A DNA stretch of 64,000 nt from Roseovarius aestuariivivens (GTDB lineage: Bacteria > Pseudomonadota > Alphaproteobacteria > Rhodobacterales > Rhodobacteraceae), in contig NZ_SJEY01000013.1 in the NCBI RefSeq assembly GCF_004761875.1, positions 1 through 64,000 on the forward strand, in the 5' to 3' direction. The position numbers and the translations under genes were made by a program. This document shows positions 26,057 through 35,615 of the stretch, piece after piece. The first letter of the stretch is position 1. Each line of letters begins with the position of its first letter. The notes under the pieces were generated by a model. That model saw only the letters and a program-made list of their open reading frames with translations, did no database searches and had not been told where the DNA came from.

Positions 26057-27521
26057 GACGGACGAGCCAGTCCGACTGCCTTTCGCCTTCGCGCGCGACC
26101 AGCAGGTGCTGCTTGACGGCGCGCGTATTGTCGCCGGCCCGCATGCCACACCGCTTGGCCTGCGCGAGGCGCAGCGCCGGGCAGGGTCCTCCGCTGCGTT
26201 GGACGTGGTGGACGAGACCCAGTCAGGTTTCGAAGCGGCATTGACACGGCTTTACGGTTCCACCGAAACGGCCGGGGTCGCGGTGGAGCCGGAAGCAAGT
26301 TTCGATCTTGAAGACAACGGCGGGAAGACCGCGCATCGCGACCTTCTGGAGGAACCGGGTGATGCGCCGGTGATCCGGCTGGTGAACCAGCTAATGCGAC
26401 GCGCTGTGACAGCTGGCGCGTCCGACCTGCATATGGAACCTTATGAGGGCGGCTTGCGGGTGCGGATGCGGGTCGATGGGTTTTTGCAAAAGGTGATGGA
26501 CCGTGACGACGTACCTGTGCGCCGGGTCATTTCGCGATTGAAGGTCATGGCTGGCCTCGACATTTCCGAAACCCGGCTGCCGCAGGACGGGCGTATCCCT
26601 TTGCGTTTGGGCGGGCGCCTCATCGACACGCGTGTTTCGTCGCTACCGGGCAATTACGGCGAGCGGATTGTCCTTCGGATTCTGGATCGGTCCACCGGTC
26701 TTGTGCCGTTGTCCGAGCTTGGGCTCAGCCCGGCGCAAGAGGCATTGCTTGAACGGCTGTCCGCCCTTCCCAATGGCATCATCCTTGGAACCGGACCGAC
26801 CGGATCGGGCAAGACCACTACGCTTTATTCCCTGCTGAAGCTGGCCAACCGGCAGGAACGCAATATCGTGACGGTCGAGGATCCAATTGAATACGATCTT
26901 CCGGAAATCTCTCAAAGTCAGATCAATGCCGAGATCGGCATGACCTTCGCCGCCGGTCTGCGTGCGACGCTGCGGCAGGATCCGGATGTTATCCTCGTCG
27001 GTGAGATCCGCGATGCCGAAACCGCGTCCGTGGCGGCCCAGGCGGCGTTGACCGGACACTTGGTCTTTTCTTCGCTGCATGCCAACGGCTCGATGGGGGC
27101 GGTGGTGAGATTGCGCGATCTTGGTCTGGACAACTTCCTGATTGCGGCCACGTTGCGCGGGGTCGTGGCGCAGCGTCTGTTGCGCCGGCTTTGCCCGCAG
27201 TGCCGTGCGCCGCGCAAACCGACCGAGGTTGAGGCGAAACATTTCACACGCCACGGCCTGGATGCGCCGGACCATGTGCACGACGCCAAAGGCTGTGCGG
27301 CTTGCAACGAGGTTGGATATGCGGGCCGCCTTGGTATCTTCGAAATGGTTGAAGTGGGTGATAGGCTGCGGGAAGCGATCGACCGGGGTGCGTCGGAGGG
27401 CGAGTTGAAATCGTTGGCCGTCAAGGATGCGGAAACCCTGATCGGACAAGGTCTGGGTGCGGTCGCCTTGGGTGAGACTAGCCTTCAAGAGGCCTTGCGC
27501 GTCGTCGGAGATGTCGCTTGA
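25992..27521 (+). CDS. gspE: Secretion ATPase GspE
   Basis: The 509-residue cytoplasmic ATPase has Walker A GPTGSGKT near residue 270, an Asp box (VEDPIEY), Walker B (DVILVGEIRD) and the zinc-type cysteines CPQC near 400 and CAAC near 434. The N-terminal GspL-binding region is short. ATG 25992 overlaps the end of gspD by 65 bases; longer frames run deeper into gspD. Confidence 0.94.
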   Translation: MMLRKAETIRPSRPDSASVAAETDEPVRLPFAFARDQQVLLDGARIVAGPHATPLGLREAQRRAGSSAALDVVDETQSGFEAALTRLYGSTETAGVAVEPEASFDLEDNGGKTAHRDLLEEPGDAPVIRLVNQLMRRAVTAGASDLHMEPYEGGLRVRMRVDGFLQKVMDRDDVPVRRVISRLKVMAGLDISETRLPQDGRIPLRLGGRLIDTRVSSLPGNYGERIVLRILDRSTGLVPLSELGLSPAQEALLERLSALPNGIILGTGPTGSGKTTTLYSLLKLANRQERNIVTVEDPIEYDLPEISQSQINAEIGMTFAAGLRATLRQDPDVILVGEIRDAETASVAAQAALTGHLVFSSLHANGSMGAVVRLRDLGLDNFLIAATLRGVVAQRLLRRLCPQCRAPRKPTEVEAKHFTRHGLDAPDHVHDAKGCAACNEVGYAGRLGIFEMVEVGDRLREAIDRGASEGELKSLAVKDAETLIGQGLGAVALGETSLQEALRVVGDVA

Positions 27522-28729
27522 GGGCTTACAGCTATGTGGCCTACACTGCCGACGGGCGGCGCAAGACCGGCACCGTCGTCGGCGAGACCGAGACGGACGC
27601 CACGCATCAGCTGGCCGAACAAGGGCTTTACCCATCAGAACTCAGGGCGCGGGCACGGCCACGAAAATCGCGCTTGGGCGATTTTGGCAAAGGCCGGTTG
27701 GGCACCGAATTGCAGGCAGTCCTGACCCGCCAGCTTGCGGTTCTTCTTGCGGCTGGTTTGCCAGCAGAGACCGCGCTTAAGGCGGTCAGAGCGGGCGGAA
27801 GCCCAACGCTCGAAAAGGTGGCCGCAGCCGCGCAGGTGGCCTTGATGGATGGCGCGCCCCTGAGCGAGGCCCTAGACCAGAGCGGAGCGGGCTTTCCGCG
27901 CTACGTGATCGCTTCGGTTCGGTCCGGCGAGATCTCAGGCGATGCGGCTCAGGTCTTCGCCGAGCTTGCCGACCACCTGGAAACCCGGGGCACAGATAGG
28001 GCGCAGATTTCCAGCGCCCTGGTTTATCCTGCCTTTGTCGCTGCTGTTTCGCTGCTGGTGTGCGGTATTCTCATGGTAAATGTTGCCCCTGAAATCGTAT
28101 CGCTTTTCGAGATGTCGGGCCGCCCGCTGCCGGATTTGACACGCATAATGCTTTCGATAAGCGACTGGATCGGCGCGCATTCCCTGCTGCTTGGCGGGTT
28201 CTTTGGGGGCTTTCTATTGCTTTTGGGGATCAGCGCGCGAGTGCGGGCATTGCGGCGGATCCGGGACCGTATCGCGCTGCGTCTGCCGCTTGTCGGCCGC
28301 CTGATGCGGCAGTCAAGTGCGGTGCAATACCTACGTACGCTTGCGCTTGTGCTGGCCAGCCGTCAACCAGCGGTCAACGCCTGTGAAAGCGCCGCGGGGG
28401 TCATGGATATCGACCGGTTCAGGCGCGAGGCTGACGCGGCGACCGAAGCCGTGCGCGGGGGAGAAACGCTGAGCCGTTCTCTGGCGCAGCTCAGTCCGAT
28501 TCCGCCCGTTGCGCTGCAACTGATCGCGGCCGGTGAGATGTCGGCGAGGCTTGGACGGATGGTCGGGCGCGCGGCCCTGTTGCTGGAAACAAGCCTTTCG
28601 TCGGAACGTAAGAGGATCGCCGCGTTGCTGGAGCCGATTCTTATGATCCTGGTCGGCGGTCTTGTTCTTGTGATAGTGCTTTCGGTTCTCTTGCCGATTT
28701 TTGAACTTCAGTCGGTTGTCGCGAATTGA
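27518..28729 (+). CDS. gspF: Inner-membrane platform protein GspF
   Basis: The 403-residue protein has the two T2SSF domains, with membrane segments near 165-190, 215-235 and 375-400, and the typical start SYVAYTADGRRKTGTVVGET. It starts with TTG 27518, overlapping the gspE stop (TTGA). It completes the set C-M plus O in this locus. Confidence 0.94.
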   Translation: MRAYSYVAYTADGRRKTGTVVGETETDATHQLAEQGLYPSELRARARPRKSRLGDFGKGRLGTELQAVLTRQLAVLLAAGLPAETALKAVRAGGSPTLEKVAAAAQVALMDGAPLSEALDQSGAGFPRYVIASVRSGEISGDAAQVFAELADHLETRGTDRAQISSALVYPAFVAAVSLLVCGILMVNVAPEIVSLFEMSGRPLPDLTRIMLSISDWIGAHSLLLGGFFGGFLLLLGISARVRALRRIRDRIALRLPLVGRLMRQSSAVQYLRTLALVLASRQPAVNACESAAGVMDIDRFRREADAATEAVRGGETLSRSLAQLSPIPPVALQLIAAGEMSARLGRMVGRAALLLETSLSSERKRIAALLEPILMILVGGLVLVIVLSVLLPIFELQSVVAN

Positions 28730-28807
28730 TCCGACCGGGAGTATACGGGCCAACCTGAAAAGGCGAAAGCCGATCAAATCCGCCTCTATCGACGGGTTTG
28801 GTCGCGG

Positions 28808-29593
28808 CTAGTCGCTTTCCGAGGCCTTTGGAAGAACCGGTTGCGGTTCGCGGTTCTTGCGGAAGTGGCGATTCCGCGCCTGCATGTTGTAATCGCGGTA
28901 ATCATATGCGTTCAGCAGCGAAAGATGCCGATGCATCACGGTGGTGGCTATCGCGCATCGAATGCCCGCTTTCTTTGCTTCCTGGTAGACCTTTCCGTCA
29001 ACTGAAAACATGAGCTTCGACAGAGCGCTCTTGCGTGCCATGAGCAAGCGCCCGGGGGGATTGAACGGGTCGATAAGAGGACCATCGGGCGGATCGCTCG
29101 GTAAGGCTCGCTCTGGTGACCGGGCTTTGATCATGGCCTCTGCAATGGCCTCGTGCGTATCGGGCAACAGCGTGTCGATATCTTCGATCGCAATGAAATC
29201 GCGCGTGTCAACGTAGGATCCCAGAAGCCCGAGTTCTGGATTTTCGTCCATCAGATCGCTCATCCGTTCGAGCCAGCAGGGCTCTGTCTCGAACACTGTG
29301 ACATCGCTTTCGATCACTACGATCTTACCGCCCGGACCGTCCATATAGGTTCTGACCGCTTGGAGCACCCGCGTGGGGTCGTTCTTGGCGTGCCATTCAA
29401 CCTTGTAGAACATGCCACGTCGTTCGAACCCATGCACCACGTCGCGGATCAACGGGTCGTCAGAGGCGTTGTCGGTCAGGATAAAGCGGGCGGGATGCCG
29501 GGTATACCGGTACAGGCTATCCAGACAGGCCCAGAGGTAAATCGGCCGGTTGCGCGACAGGATGACAACGGTAATCGGCTGTTTCGCGGTCAC
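28808..29593 (-). CDS. Glycosyltransferase family 2
   Basis: The 261-residue protein has the GT-A core ITVVILSRNRPIYLWACLDS, LTDNASDD and a VIESDVTVFE motif in the metal-binding position. It starts with GTG 29593, overlapping the stop of the beta-propeller gene upstream (GTGA). With that gene it forms a small minus-strand operon that converges on gspF. Acceptor unknown. Confidence 0.85.
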   Translation of the reverse strand: MTAKQPITVVILSRNRPIYLWACLDSLYRYTRHPARFILTDNASDDPLIRDVVHGFERRGMFYKVEWHAKNDPTRVLQAVRTYMDGPGGKIVVIESDVTVFETEPCWLERMSDLMDENPELGLLGSYVDTRDFIAIEDIDTLLPDTHEAIAEAMIKARSPERALPSDPPDGPLIDPFNPPGRLLMARKSALSKLMFSVDGKVYQEAKKAGIRCAIATTVMHRHLSLLNAYDYRDYNMQARNRHFRKNREPQPVLPKASESD

Positions 29594-30555
29594 GTTGCGG
29601 GTCCTTCGTCACGAATGGCATACCCGAAGCCATGGCGCCCGTAGTCGTTGCCGCAATAAAACATGTAGGTTTGCCCGTGGCCGCGCATCACGGTTGTATA
29701 ACATTGCATCTTTTTGTCCCAATCGCCGGGCGCCGGCGGGTTGACGAAACCATGGGCCTCGTCGCGCCGAGTCCAGGTTTCGGCATCCGGTGAAGTCGCG
29801 TAGCCAATTGCGTAATTGCGGCAAGTCGGTTTGTCAGGGTCGTATCCGCCGCGTGCACTGAACCACATCTCGTATCCTTCTTCATTCGGCATAACCCAGG
29901 GCCGACCAAGGCCGCCCTCGTTTCTGCTGTCGGACAGGGCGATGGCGGGGTCCGGATCCTGTTGCCAGTGGACCAAATCTTTGGAGACGGCATGGCGGAT
30001 ATCGTAATGAGGCTGAGCTTCGCCACTTGGGCTCTGCGACCAGGAGCGCCAGCTTGCAAACCACATATGCCAATCCGATCCGATGCGAAGGATCTGCGCA
30101 CTGCTGCATCCTACCGGGTTTTCCGCACCGGCGCACAGCGTTGGAGCGAGCTGAACCCGAGAGAGGTTTTGGCCACGGTCGAGACTGCACATGAGTCCGA
30201 TCCCAAGCTGGTAGGGATAGGTTTCCAGACATCGCAAACCCGCACTGGCGAAAAAGACCTTGTCATCAAGCACCATGGCGCAGGTCACGCCGACCCCGTC
30301 GCTGTCGAAGGCTCCGGGATTGCCGAACTCGACCAGTCGTTCCTTGGAAATCGAGAGAACCTGCATTTCCCTGGTTGGGTCAACCTCGATCAAGACGACA
30401 GAGCCGCGGTTGCGCGCATCTCGCCCTGCAACGTAGATACGCCACAGCGCATCGTGGACGGGCAGTACGGTCGGCACCTGCGCATGCGATCGCCACCATG
30501 GATGTTCTTCGGGGATGCTTAGGATCTGCCGCTGTCTGATCCATCGGGACTGCAT
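29590..30555 (-). CDS. Five-bladed beta-propeller glycosidase-like protein (GH43/GH32 fold)
   Basis: The 321-residue protein has no signal peptide. Repeated blocks with WHMWFAS, EMWFSARGG and TYMFYCGND, each preceded by a glycine-rich turn, match the blades of GH43/GH32/GH130-like proteins found in polysaccharide loci. No classical catalytic acid triad is confidently located. It is coupled to a glycosyltransferase and shares a divergent promoter region with the radical SAM gene. Confidence 0.72.
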   Translation of the reverse strand: MQSRWIRQRQILSIPEEHPWWRSHAQVPTVLPVHDALWRIYVAGRDARNRGSVVLIEVDPTREMQVLSISKERLVEFGNPGAFDSDGVGVTCAMVLDDKVFFASAGLRCLETYPYQLGIGLMCSLDRGQNLSRVQLAPTLCAGAENPVGCSSAQILRIGSDWHMWFASWRSWSQSPSGEAQPHYDIRHAVSKDLVHWQQDPDPAIALSDSRNEGGLGRPWVMPNEEGYEMWFSARGGYDPDKPTCRNYAIGYATSPDAETWTRRDEAHGFVNPPAPGDWDKKMQCYTTVMRGHGQTYMFYCGNDYGRHGFGYAIRDEGPAT

Positions 30556-30660
30556 GCCAAATCCTTGTCAAATTGAGAAAAAAACGCTGAAGCTTTCGGT
30601 CGCCAGCGCAGAATGAGTTCAACTGGCAGATGGCGACTTCGTTAATAAACTGTTAACACT

Positions 30661-32379
30661 ATGAATAGGAGGCGTCGTGTTGGCAAGTTTTCGCGACCGA
30701 GTCACCGCGATCTGAACGCAACGGATAACTTATTGAAAAAGCTGTCGATCTGTCTGATCTCACCAAGATTCGCGCCTTCGTTCTGGGGGCGGGAATACGC
30801 CTTGCCACTTATGCCAGGCGACAAGCGCGCCTGGATCCAGCCCGGTGCCTTGCCGCTTCTGGCGGCGCTGGTCCCGGAGCCGCACGAGGTGGTCCTGATC
30901 GACGAGGCCGTGGAAGACATCGACTTCGGCGACCTTCGACGGTTCGATGTCATCGGCGTCACTGGCCAGATCGTCCAACGGGACCGGATGCGCGACATTC
31001 TTCACGCGCTTCGCGATCTACCTGGAAAAGTGGTTGTCGGCGGGCCTTACGCGTCCATCGATGAGGGTTTTTTTGAAGGGCTTTGCGAAGCTATCTTTAT
31101 CGGCGAGGCGGATCATTCATGGCCGGCGTTCCTTGACGACCTGGCGCAGGGCAGGCCGCTGCAGGCGCGCTATGAGCAAACCACGCCCACTGACATGACC
31201 TGCCTGCCGACGGCACGGAGGGACTTGCTGAAGTCGCAACACTACATGTCCGCGTCGATCCAGTATTCCCGCGGCTGTCCTTTTACCTGCGAGTTTTGCG
31301 ACATCATCGTGATCTTCGGGCGACGCCCGCGGGTCAAGGAACCGGCGCAGGTCGTGGCCGAACTCGACGCGGTGCACAAAGCCGGGTTTGGTGTATGTTT
31401 CGTGGTCGATGACAATTTCATCGGCAACAAGGTGGCTGTGAAGAAAATGCTGCCGGCGATCATTGACTGGCAACAGGCGCATGGCTATCCGCTCGTCCTG
31501 TCGACCGAGGCGACGTTGAACCTCGCGGATGATCCCGAACTGATGGATCTGATGGTCGAAGCGAATTTCCGCGAGGTCTTTATAGGAATCGAAAGTCCGC
31601 GTGCGGCCGCTCTGCAGGAAACCAAGAAGCTGCAGAACATGCGCGGCGAGTCGATGTCGGTCAAGCTGGAGCGTATTCGGGATGCGGGTCTCGTGGTGTC
31701 GGCCGGTTTCATCGTCGGTTTCGATGAAGATGATGCGGAGATTTTCGAAGAACAGGTTCGTTTCATCGAAGAGAATTCTATCGGCCAGGTGTCACTCGGC
31801 CTTTTGATGGCCTTGCCCAAGACACCGTTGCACGCGCGGCTGCAGGCCGAGGGACGACTGACCGACGACAGCGAGATGTGCAATTTCATTCCTCGGCAGA
31901 TGACACGCGAGGATCTCGTGACCGGCTGTGCCAACACGCTGCGGCGCCTTTATACGGCAGAAGCCTTTTTCGGTCGGATCTTGCGAAACATCTCAGTTTC
32001 CGAAGGGTTCAAGACGCGGCGGGCCGAGATGGTCGCACGGGAACAAAGACGCGGAAGCGCGAGGGCGCGTGCAGACAGCCTCGCCATGGCGTTCCGGCTT
32101 TGTCTTGCGATGGCGCGCGCGCGTGTATTGCGGCGTGGCGTGGCTATGTATCTTGACGTCTATCGATTCCAGGGCGTGGCGGATCGGCTATCGGTATCCA
32201 CGTTTTTGTCCTTGTGCGTGCTGCATTGGCATCACTACAGGCTTACCCATCTGAATGCCGAAAACGGCTTTGCGCGAAGCATGAATTACTTTAACGCTGC
32301 GCCCGTGGCGGCGCCGAGCAGCCCCGCGGCGATTCCGGAGCCTCGTGACCGTGAAGGCCCTGCATGGCAAAAGTCGTGA
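30661..32379 (+). CDS. Cobalamin-binding radical SAM protein (DUF4070-like)
   Basis: The 572-residue protein has an N-terminal B12-binding fold (residues ~30-170: LSICLISPRFAPSFWGRE, DVIGVTGQIV, KVVVGGPYAS) and a radical SAM core with Cys206, Cys210 and Cys213 (CPFTCEFC). The C-terminal half resembles the DUF4070 tail of HpnP-type methylases. ATG 30661 has no ribosome site; a TTG at 30733 is a candidate start that would keep the whole B12 domain. It overlaps the acyltransferase gene by 16 bases. C-methylation or another radical step is inferred. Confidence 0.87.
   Translation: MNRRRRVGKFSRPSHRDLNATDNLLKKLSICLISPRFAPSFWGREYALPLMPGDKRAWIQPGALPLLAALVPEPHEVVLIDEAVEDIDFGDLRRFDVIGVTGQIVQRDRMRDILHALRDLPGKVVVGGPYASIDEGFFEGLCEAIFIGEADHSWPAFLDDLAQGRPLQARYEQTTPTDMTCLPTARRDLLKSQHYMSASIQYSRGCPFTCEFCDIIVIFGRRPRVKEPAQVVAELDAVHKAGFGVCFVVDDNFIGNKVAVKKMLPAIIDWQQAHGYPLVLSTEATLNLADDPELMDLMVEANFREVFIGIESPRAAALQETKKLQNMRGESMSVKLERIRDAGLVVSAGFIVGFDEDDAEIFEEQVRFIEENSIGQVSLGLLMALPKTPLHARLQAEGRLTDDSEMCNFIPRQMTREDLVTGCANTLRRLYTAEAFFGRILRNISVSEGFKTRRAEMVAREQRRGSARARADSLAMAFRLCLAMARARVLRRGVAMYLDVYRFQGVADRLSVSTFLSLCVLHWHHYRLTHLNAENGFARSMNYFNAAPVAAPSSPAAIPEPRDREGPAWQKS
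30677..30715 (+). other. Possible 12-codon leader ORF with strong ribosome site
   Basis: Within the first codons assigned to the radical SAM gene, AGGAGG at 30667-30672 is followed 4 bases later by GTG 30677 in another frame, which runs 12 codons to TGA 30713-30715. The next in-frame TTG of the main gene is 18 bases on. This could be a translationally coupled leader, or chance. Confidence 0.3.
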
Positions 32380-33035
32380 TTTTCGGAACTGGTCAGTTCG
32401 CACAGACCGTGACTGTCTATCTCGAACGAGAGTCGGAACATGAGATCTTCGGCTATACGGTTGACGCAGTATACCGAAACGGGCAGGCGTCTTTGCTGGG
32501 CAAACCCGTATTTGCCTGGGAAACGCTCGAAGATCACTTCGCACCTTCGGATGGTGTTCTTTTCGGGCCGATCAGTTTTCGCGGCATGAACCGTTTTCGC
32601 GCTGAGCGATATGCGGAGGGCAAGGCGCGCGGGTACGATTTTTTGACCTTCGTACATCCGGCAAGTCATGTTTACTCGGAAGAGATCGGTGAGAATTGCT
32701 TGATCCTCGAGGCGAACACGATACAGCCTTTCGTTCGGATCGGGAACAATGTGGTGATATGGAGCGGTAACCACATCGGACATCATACCGAGATCGGAGA
32801 TCATTGTTTTCTAACTTCGCATGTGGGCATTTCCGGCAACTGCCGGATCGGGCCGTCCTGCTTTTTTGCAGGAAAGAGCGGCGTGTCTGACAATGTAGCG
32901 ATCGGCGAGCAATGCCTTGTGGGGGCGGGGGCCCTGATCCTGCGTGACCTCGCGGCAGGGTCTTTCGCCCGCGAGATTTCTCCCAAGATCATACCCGGTG
33001 GGGCGCACCGTTTCGCGAAGCTGCTGCTAGGTTAA
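32364..33035 (+). CDS. PglD-like left-handed beta-helix acyltransferase
   Basis: The 223-residue protein has an N-terminal Rossmann-type domain (VVIFGTGQFAQTVTVYL) and a C-terminal hexapeptide beta-helix with acetyltransferase-type repeats (IGNNVVIWSGNHIGHHTEIG) of the PglD/NeuD family that N-acylates amino sugars. It overlaps the radical SAM gene by 16 bases and converges with the aminotransferase gene, overlapping it tail-to-tail by 47 bases. It probably acylates the amino sugar that enzyme makes. Confidence 0.85.
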   Translation: MAKVVIFGTGQFAQTVTVYLERESEHEIFGYTVDAVYRNGQASLLGKPVFAWETLEDHFAPSDGVLFGPISFRGMNRFRAERYAEGKARGYDFLTFVHPASHVYSEEIGENCLILEANTIQPFVRIGNNVVIWSGNHIGHHTEIGDHCFLTSHVGISGNCRIGPSCFFAGKSGVSDNVAIGEQCLVGAGALILRDLAAGSFAREISPKIIPGGAHRFAKLLLG

Positions 33036-34179
33036 GCTTTTCCGCCGCCGCGAGCACTGTGCAGATCTCGGAGACGTCCCTGGCCTTTAAGTCACAGTAG
33101 AAAGGCAGCCCCAGGACTGAGCGCGCCAATCTGTCGGTAACCGTCAGACTGTCCTGCTCGAATGGTCCGAAGCCGCTTTCCGCGTGCAAACCGAACCCGT
33201 ACCAGAAGCGGCTGTCGATCTTTCGTTCCAGAAGCTTTTCGCGCAAGAGCATCGCGGCCTCCGGCGAGGTCGCATGATAAAGAGCGTAGGCATTGGAAAA
33301 GGCCCCGCCTACGCTCAATGTGCCGATCACGCCATGGTCTTGGGACGCCTCGGCGTAATTGGCCGTGACCTGGTCATACTGCGTCTGCCGCGCCGGCCAC
33401 GCGTCGAGTGCGGCCATGGCAACGCACGCGTGATATTCGCTCATCTTTCCATTGATGTTGTCGCCGATCACCTGTCGCGTGCCCAGAAAGCCGTGATTGG
33501 TGGCGCGAACGGCCCGGACCAGAATTTCTGGATCCGAACACAGAATGGCGCCGCCTTCACCACAGCCGAAAGCCTTGGTTGCGTGAAAACTGAGGGCGAT
33601 GGGGATGTCCGGCTCATAGGCGCATCCCGTCCGCGTCAGGACATCGAAGCTTGCGGCGGCATCAATGATGACCGGAAGGCCTGTGTCGCGGCTGAAGGCG
33701 GACCAGAGCTGCAGGTCGGGCAATCGGCCATAGGGCGCCGTCACCATGACCATTCCGATCTCTTCCAGTCGCGGATGGGCTGCGACCTTGCTGGGGTCGA
33801 GTGTCCATGTATCGGCATCGACATCCATCAGATACGGCTCATAACCACAACTTTGTGCCGCGGAGATCGTGGCCACGAACGTATAGGACGGGCAAAGCGC
33901 CAGCCGTTGTGCGCGGGCGCGTCCTGCACGGGCAAGGATCGCACCGATCAGCGCCGTCGTGCCGGAGGCGGTGAGTGCCACGCCGCCGGTTTCCAGCGCC
34001 AGGATATCCGCAAGCCGACGGTGCAATTGCTGGCTGACAGGGCCGAGATTTGAATAGCGCCGCGTCCGGTCGAGTGTCCGAAGGTAGGGAACGATAGCCT
34101 GCGTTTTCGGCAAGTGCGGCTTGGCGACCGGGATACGTGGGGTGTAGAGCACCGGATGCAGATCTGATCCAAGTGCCAT
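32989..34179 (-). CDS. DegT/DnrJ/EryC1/StrS-family aminotransferase
   Basis: The 396-residue protein has the family's glycine-rich entry (TASGTTALIGAIL), the Asp-Ala pair IIDAAASFD and the PLP lysine Lys202 in FHATKAFGCGEGG. These enzymes aminate keto-sugars for surface glycans. It follows WbqC after 3 bases and overlaps the acyltransferase gene tail-to-tail. Confidence 0.9.
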   Translation of the reverse strand: MALGSDLHPVLYTPRIPVAKPHLPKTQAIVPYLRTLDRTRRYSNLGPVSQQLHRRLADILALETGGVALTASGTTALIGAILARAGRARAQRLALCPSYTFVATISAAQSCGYEPYLMDVDADTWTLDPSKVAAHPRLEEIGMVMVTAPYGRLPDLQLWSAFSRDTGLPVIIDAAASFDVLTRTGCAYEPDIPIALSFHATKAFGCGEGGAILCSDPEILVRAVRATNHGFLGTRQVIGDNINGKMSEYHACVAMAALDAWPARQTQYDQVTANYAEASQDHGVIGTLSVGGAFSNAYALYHATSPEAAMLLREKLLERKIDSRFWYGFGLHAESGFGPFEQDSLTVTDRLARSVLGLPFYCDLKARDVSEICTVLAAAEKLNLAAASRNGAPHRV

Positions 34180-34182
34180 GCG

Positions 34183-34872
34183 CTACGCCGCCTCTAGCAG
34201 AGGCTGGTTCGAAAACCGGTCTAGATCTGCGCGCAAAGCCTGTTGCCCGGTACGCATGAGGGCCGGCAGAAGATACAGGTGTGGGCCGTCGTAGGGGGGG
34301 AGGAAGTGCAGTTGCAGCCCATGTTCCTCAAAGGCCGCACCTTGGTAGAGAGTTCGCCCTCCCGGTGGGTTAATATAGCCGGTTGCGCCCGAACGTGTCG
34401 CGATTTCAATGATCCGGTCCTGTGCTTTCAGCCGCGGGTCGATCGCCAGTGCCGAACTGCGCGAAAGGGGGCAGTCAAGCCCGAGATAGGCGCACATGAC
34501 CTCGATCTGGGCGCAGAGGTAATCCGCCACCGACCGGGTTCGGATAAAAAGAAGATCTTTCAGGGAAAGGCCTGCTATGGTCGCGTCTGGCAAATACCAG
34601 TCCTGACGCGCAAGGCGTTTCTCCCATTCCTCCGGTGCCGTGTCGGAAAAGCGCAATTCGCGGATGGTGGTCGTCACTGGCTGACGGGCAAGAGGTAAGG
34701 TCAGCCATTTCGGTTCGCCGTTTGATGGCATCGGAGAACGGTGCACGCGACCGCGGCGCGGGAATTGCACACAGTCCAGCAAGATCACCTCATCGGCGCG
34801 CGCGAACAGCGAGTAGTATCCAAGATAGGGAAAAAAGTAGGGTTGGATGATCGCGACGCGTTTGGGTGTCAT
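34183..34872 (-). CDS. WbqC family protein
   Basis: The 229-residue protein begins VAIIQPYFFPYLGYYSLFAR, then DEVILLDCVQF, the signature of WbqC proteins found in O-antigen and amino-sugar loci, often next to DegT aminotransferases. ATG 34872 is chosen because GGGAAGG lies 9 bases upstream; ATGs at 34881 and 34878 lie within that spacing. Function is not well defined in the family. Confidence 0.85.
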   Translation of the reverse strand: MTPKRVAIIQPYFFPYLGYYSLFARADEVILLDCVQFPRRGRVHRSPMPSNGEPKWLTLPLARQPVTTTIRELRFSDTAPEEWEKRLARQDWYLPDATIAGLSLKDLLFIRTRSVADYLCAQIEVMCAYLGLDCPLSRSSALAIDPRLKAQDRIIEIATRSGATGYINPPGGRTLYQGAAFEEHGLQLHFLPPYDGPHLYLLPALMRTGQQALRADLDRFSNQPLLEAA

Positions 34873-34934
34873 ACCCATCATCCTTCCCGAAAAGGGCCGT
34901 CGCGGCAATAGTTTGCAACGGCCCTATTATGCAC

Positions 34935-35579
34935 CTACGAGCGCGACGGGAAAATGCCTTCGAGCGCGACACAGGTTTTCATCGCCAGATAAGGCTGCAT
35001 GTTCGACACGGGTTGTTGGCCCCCTGTATTGCTGACGGAGGCGGCGTGAATGAACTGAACCGAGCCTTCGCCCATGACCAGGTCGAGATTTCCCGTTTCA
35101 GCATAGACAAGCGCGCCGGCCGGAAATGTCGGCTTGAAGGCATTTGCAGGGCTCTTGTTGTCCGGAGAATTAGAGCTTGCCGCAACGGTAGCCGAGACCG
35201 TTCCGAGAAGGGTATGACTATGTGTCGGCATGTTCAGGACCGAATGGGTAACTTCTGTCAAACCGATCCTTTCCCCTTGTCTGTTCGGTGTAAGGCCCGG
35301 CCCGTTGCCGACGCCCATGCCGAAGCGGCCCCGCAGATCCGGTAAGCCGAATGTGGTTCTGCCGTCGCCACCATACATTGTTCCGAGAAGCGCAAAGACT
35401 GCGGAGTACTGGGAAATCGGTAGCAATTGGCCGTTCGCTTCTGCCCAACCGCGCGGGCAGAAGGTTGTCCCGACTTGCATGATGGTTCCCAGAAAGGGTT
35501 GAGAGTCGGCTTTGGATTGGACGCTGGTGACCCCGATCAGGCAGGCCGCGAGAGTGAGCGTTTTCGCAAGGTATTTCAT
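34935..35579 (-). CDS. Exported phage tail-collar domain protein (1 of 3)
   Basis: The 214-residue protein has a Sec signal peptide (TLTLAACLIGVTSVQSKA) and a tail-collar (PF07484) domain with FCPRGWAEANGQLLPI, FALLGTMYGGDGRTTFGLPD and LRGRFGMGVG, then a beta-rich C-terminal region ending in CVALEGIFPSRS. It is the last of three tandem paralogues. Collar proteins of this MdpB-type normally lack a signal peptide, so export is the notable feature. Surface or extracellular location is inferred. Confidence 0.85.
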   Translation of the reverse strand: MKYLAKTLTLAACLIGVTSVQSKADSQPFLGTIMQVGTTFCPRGWAEANGQLLPISQYSAVFALLGTMYGGDGRTTFGLPDLRGRFGMGVGNGPGLTPNRQGERIGLTEVTHSVLNMPTHSHTLLGTVSATVAASSNSPDNKSPANAFKPTFPAGALVYAETGNLDLVMGEGSVQFIHAASVSNTGGQQPVSNMQPYLAMKTCVALEGIFPSRS

Positions 35580-35615
35580 GTGTTGATCCAGTCTTTTGAA
35601 AATGTGCGGGAAACT

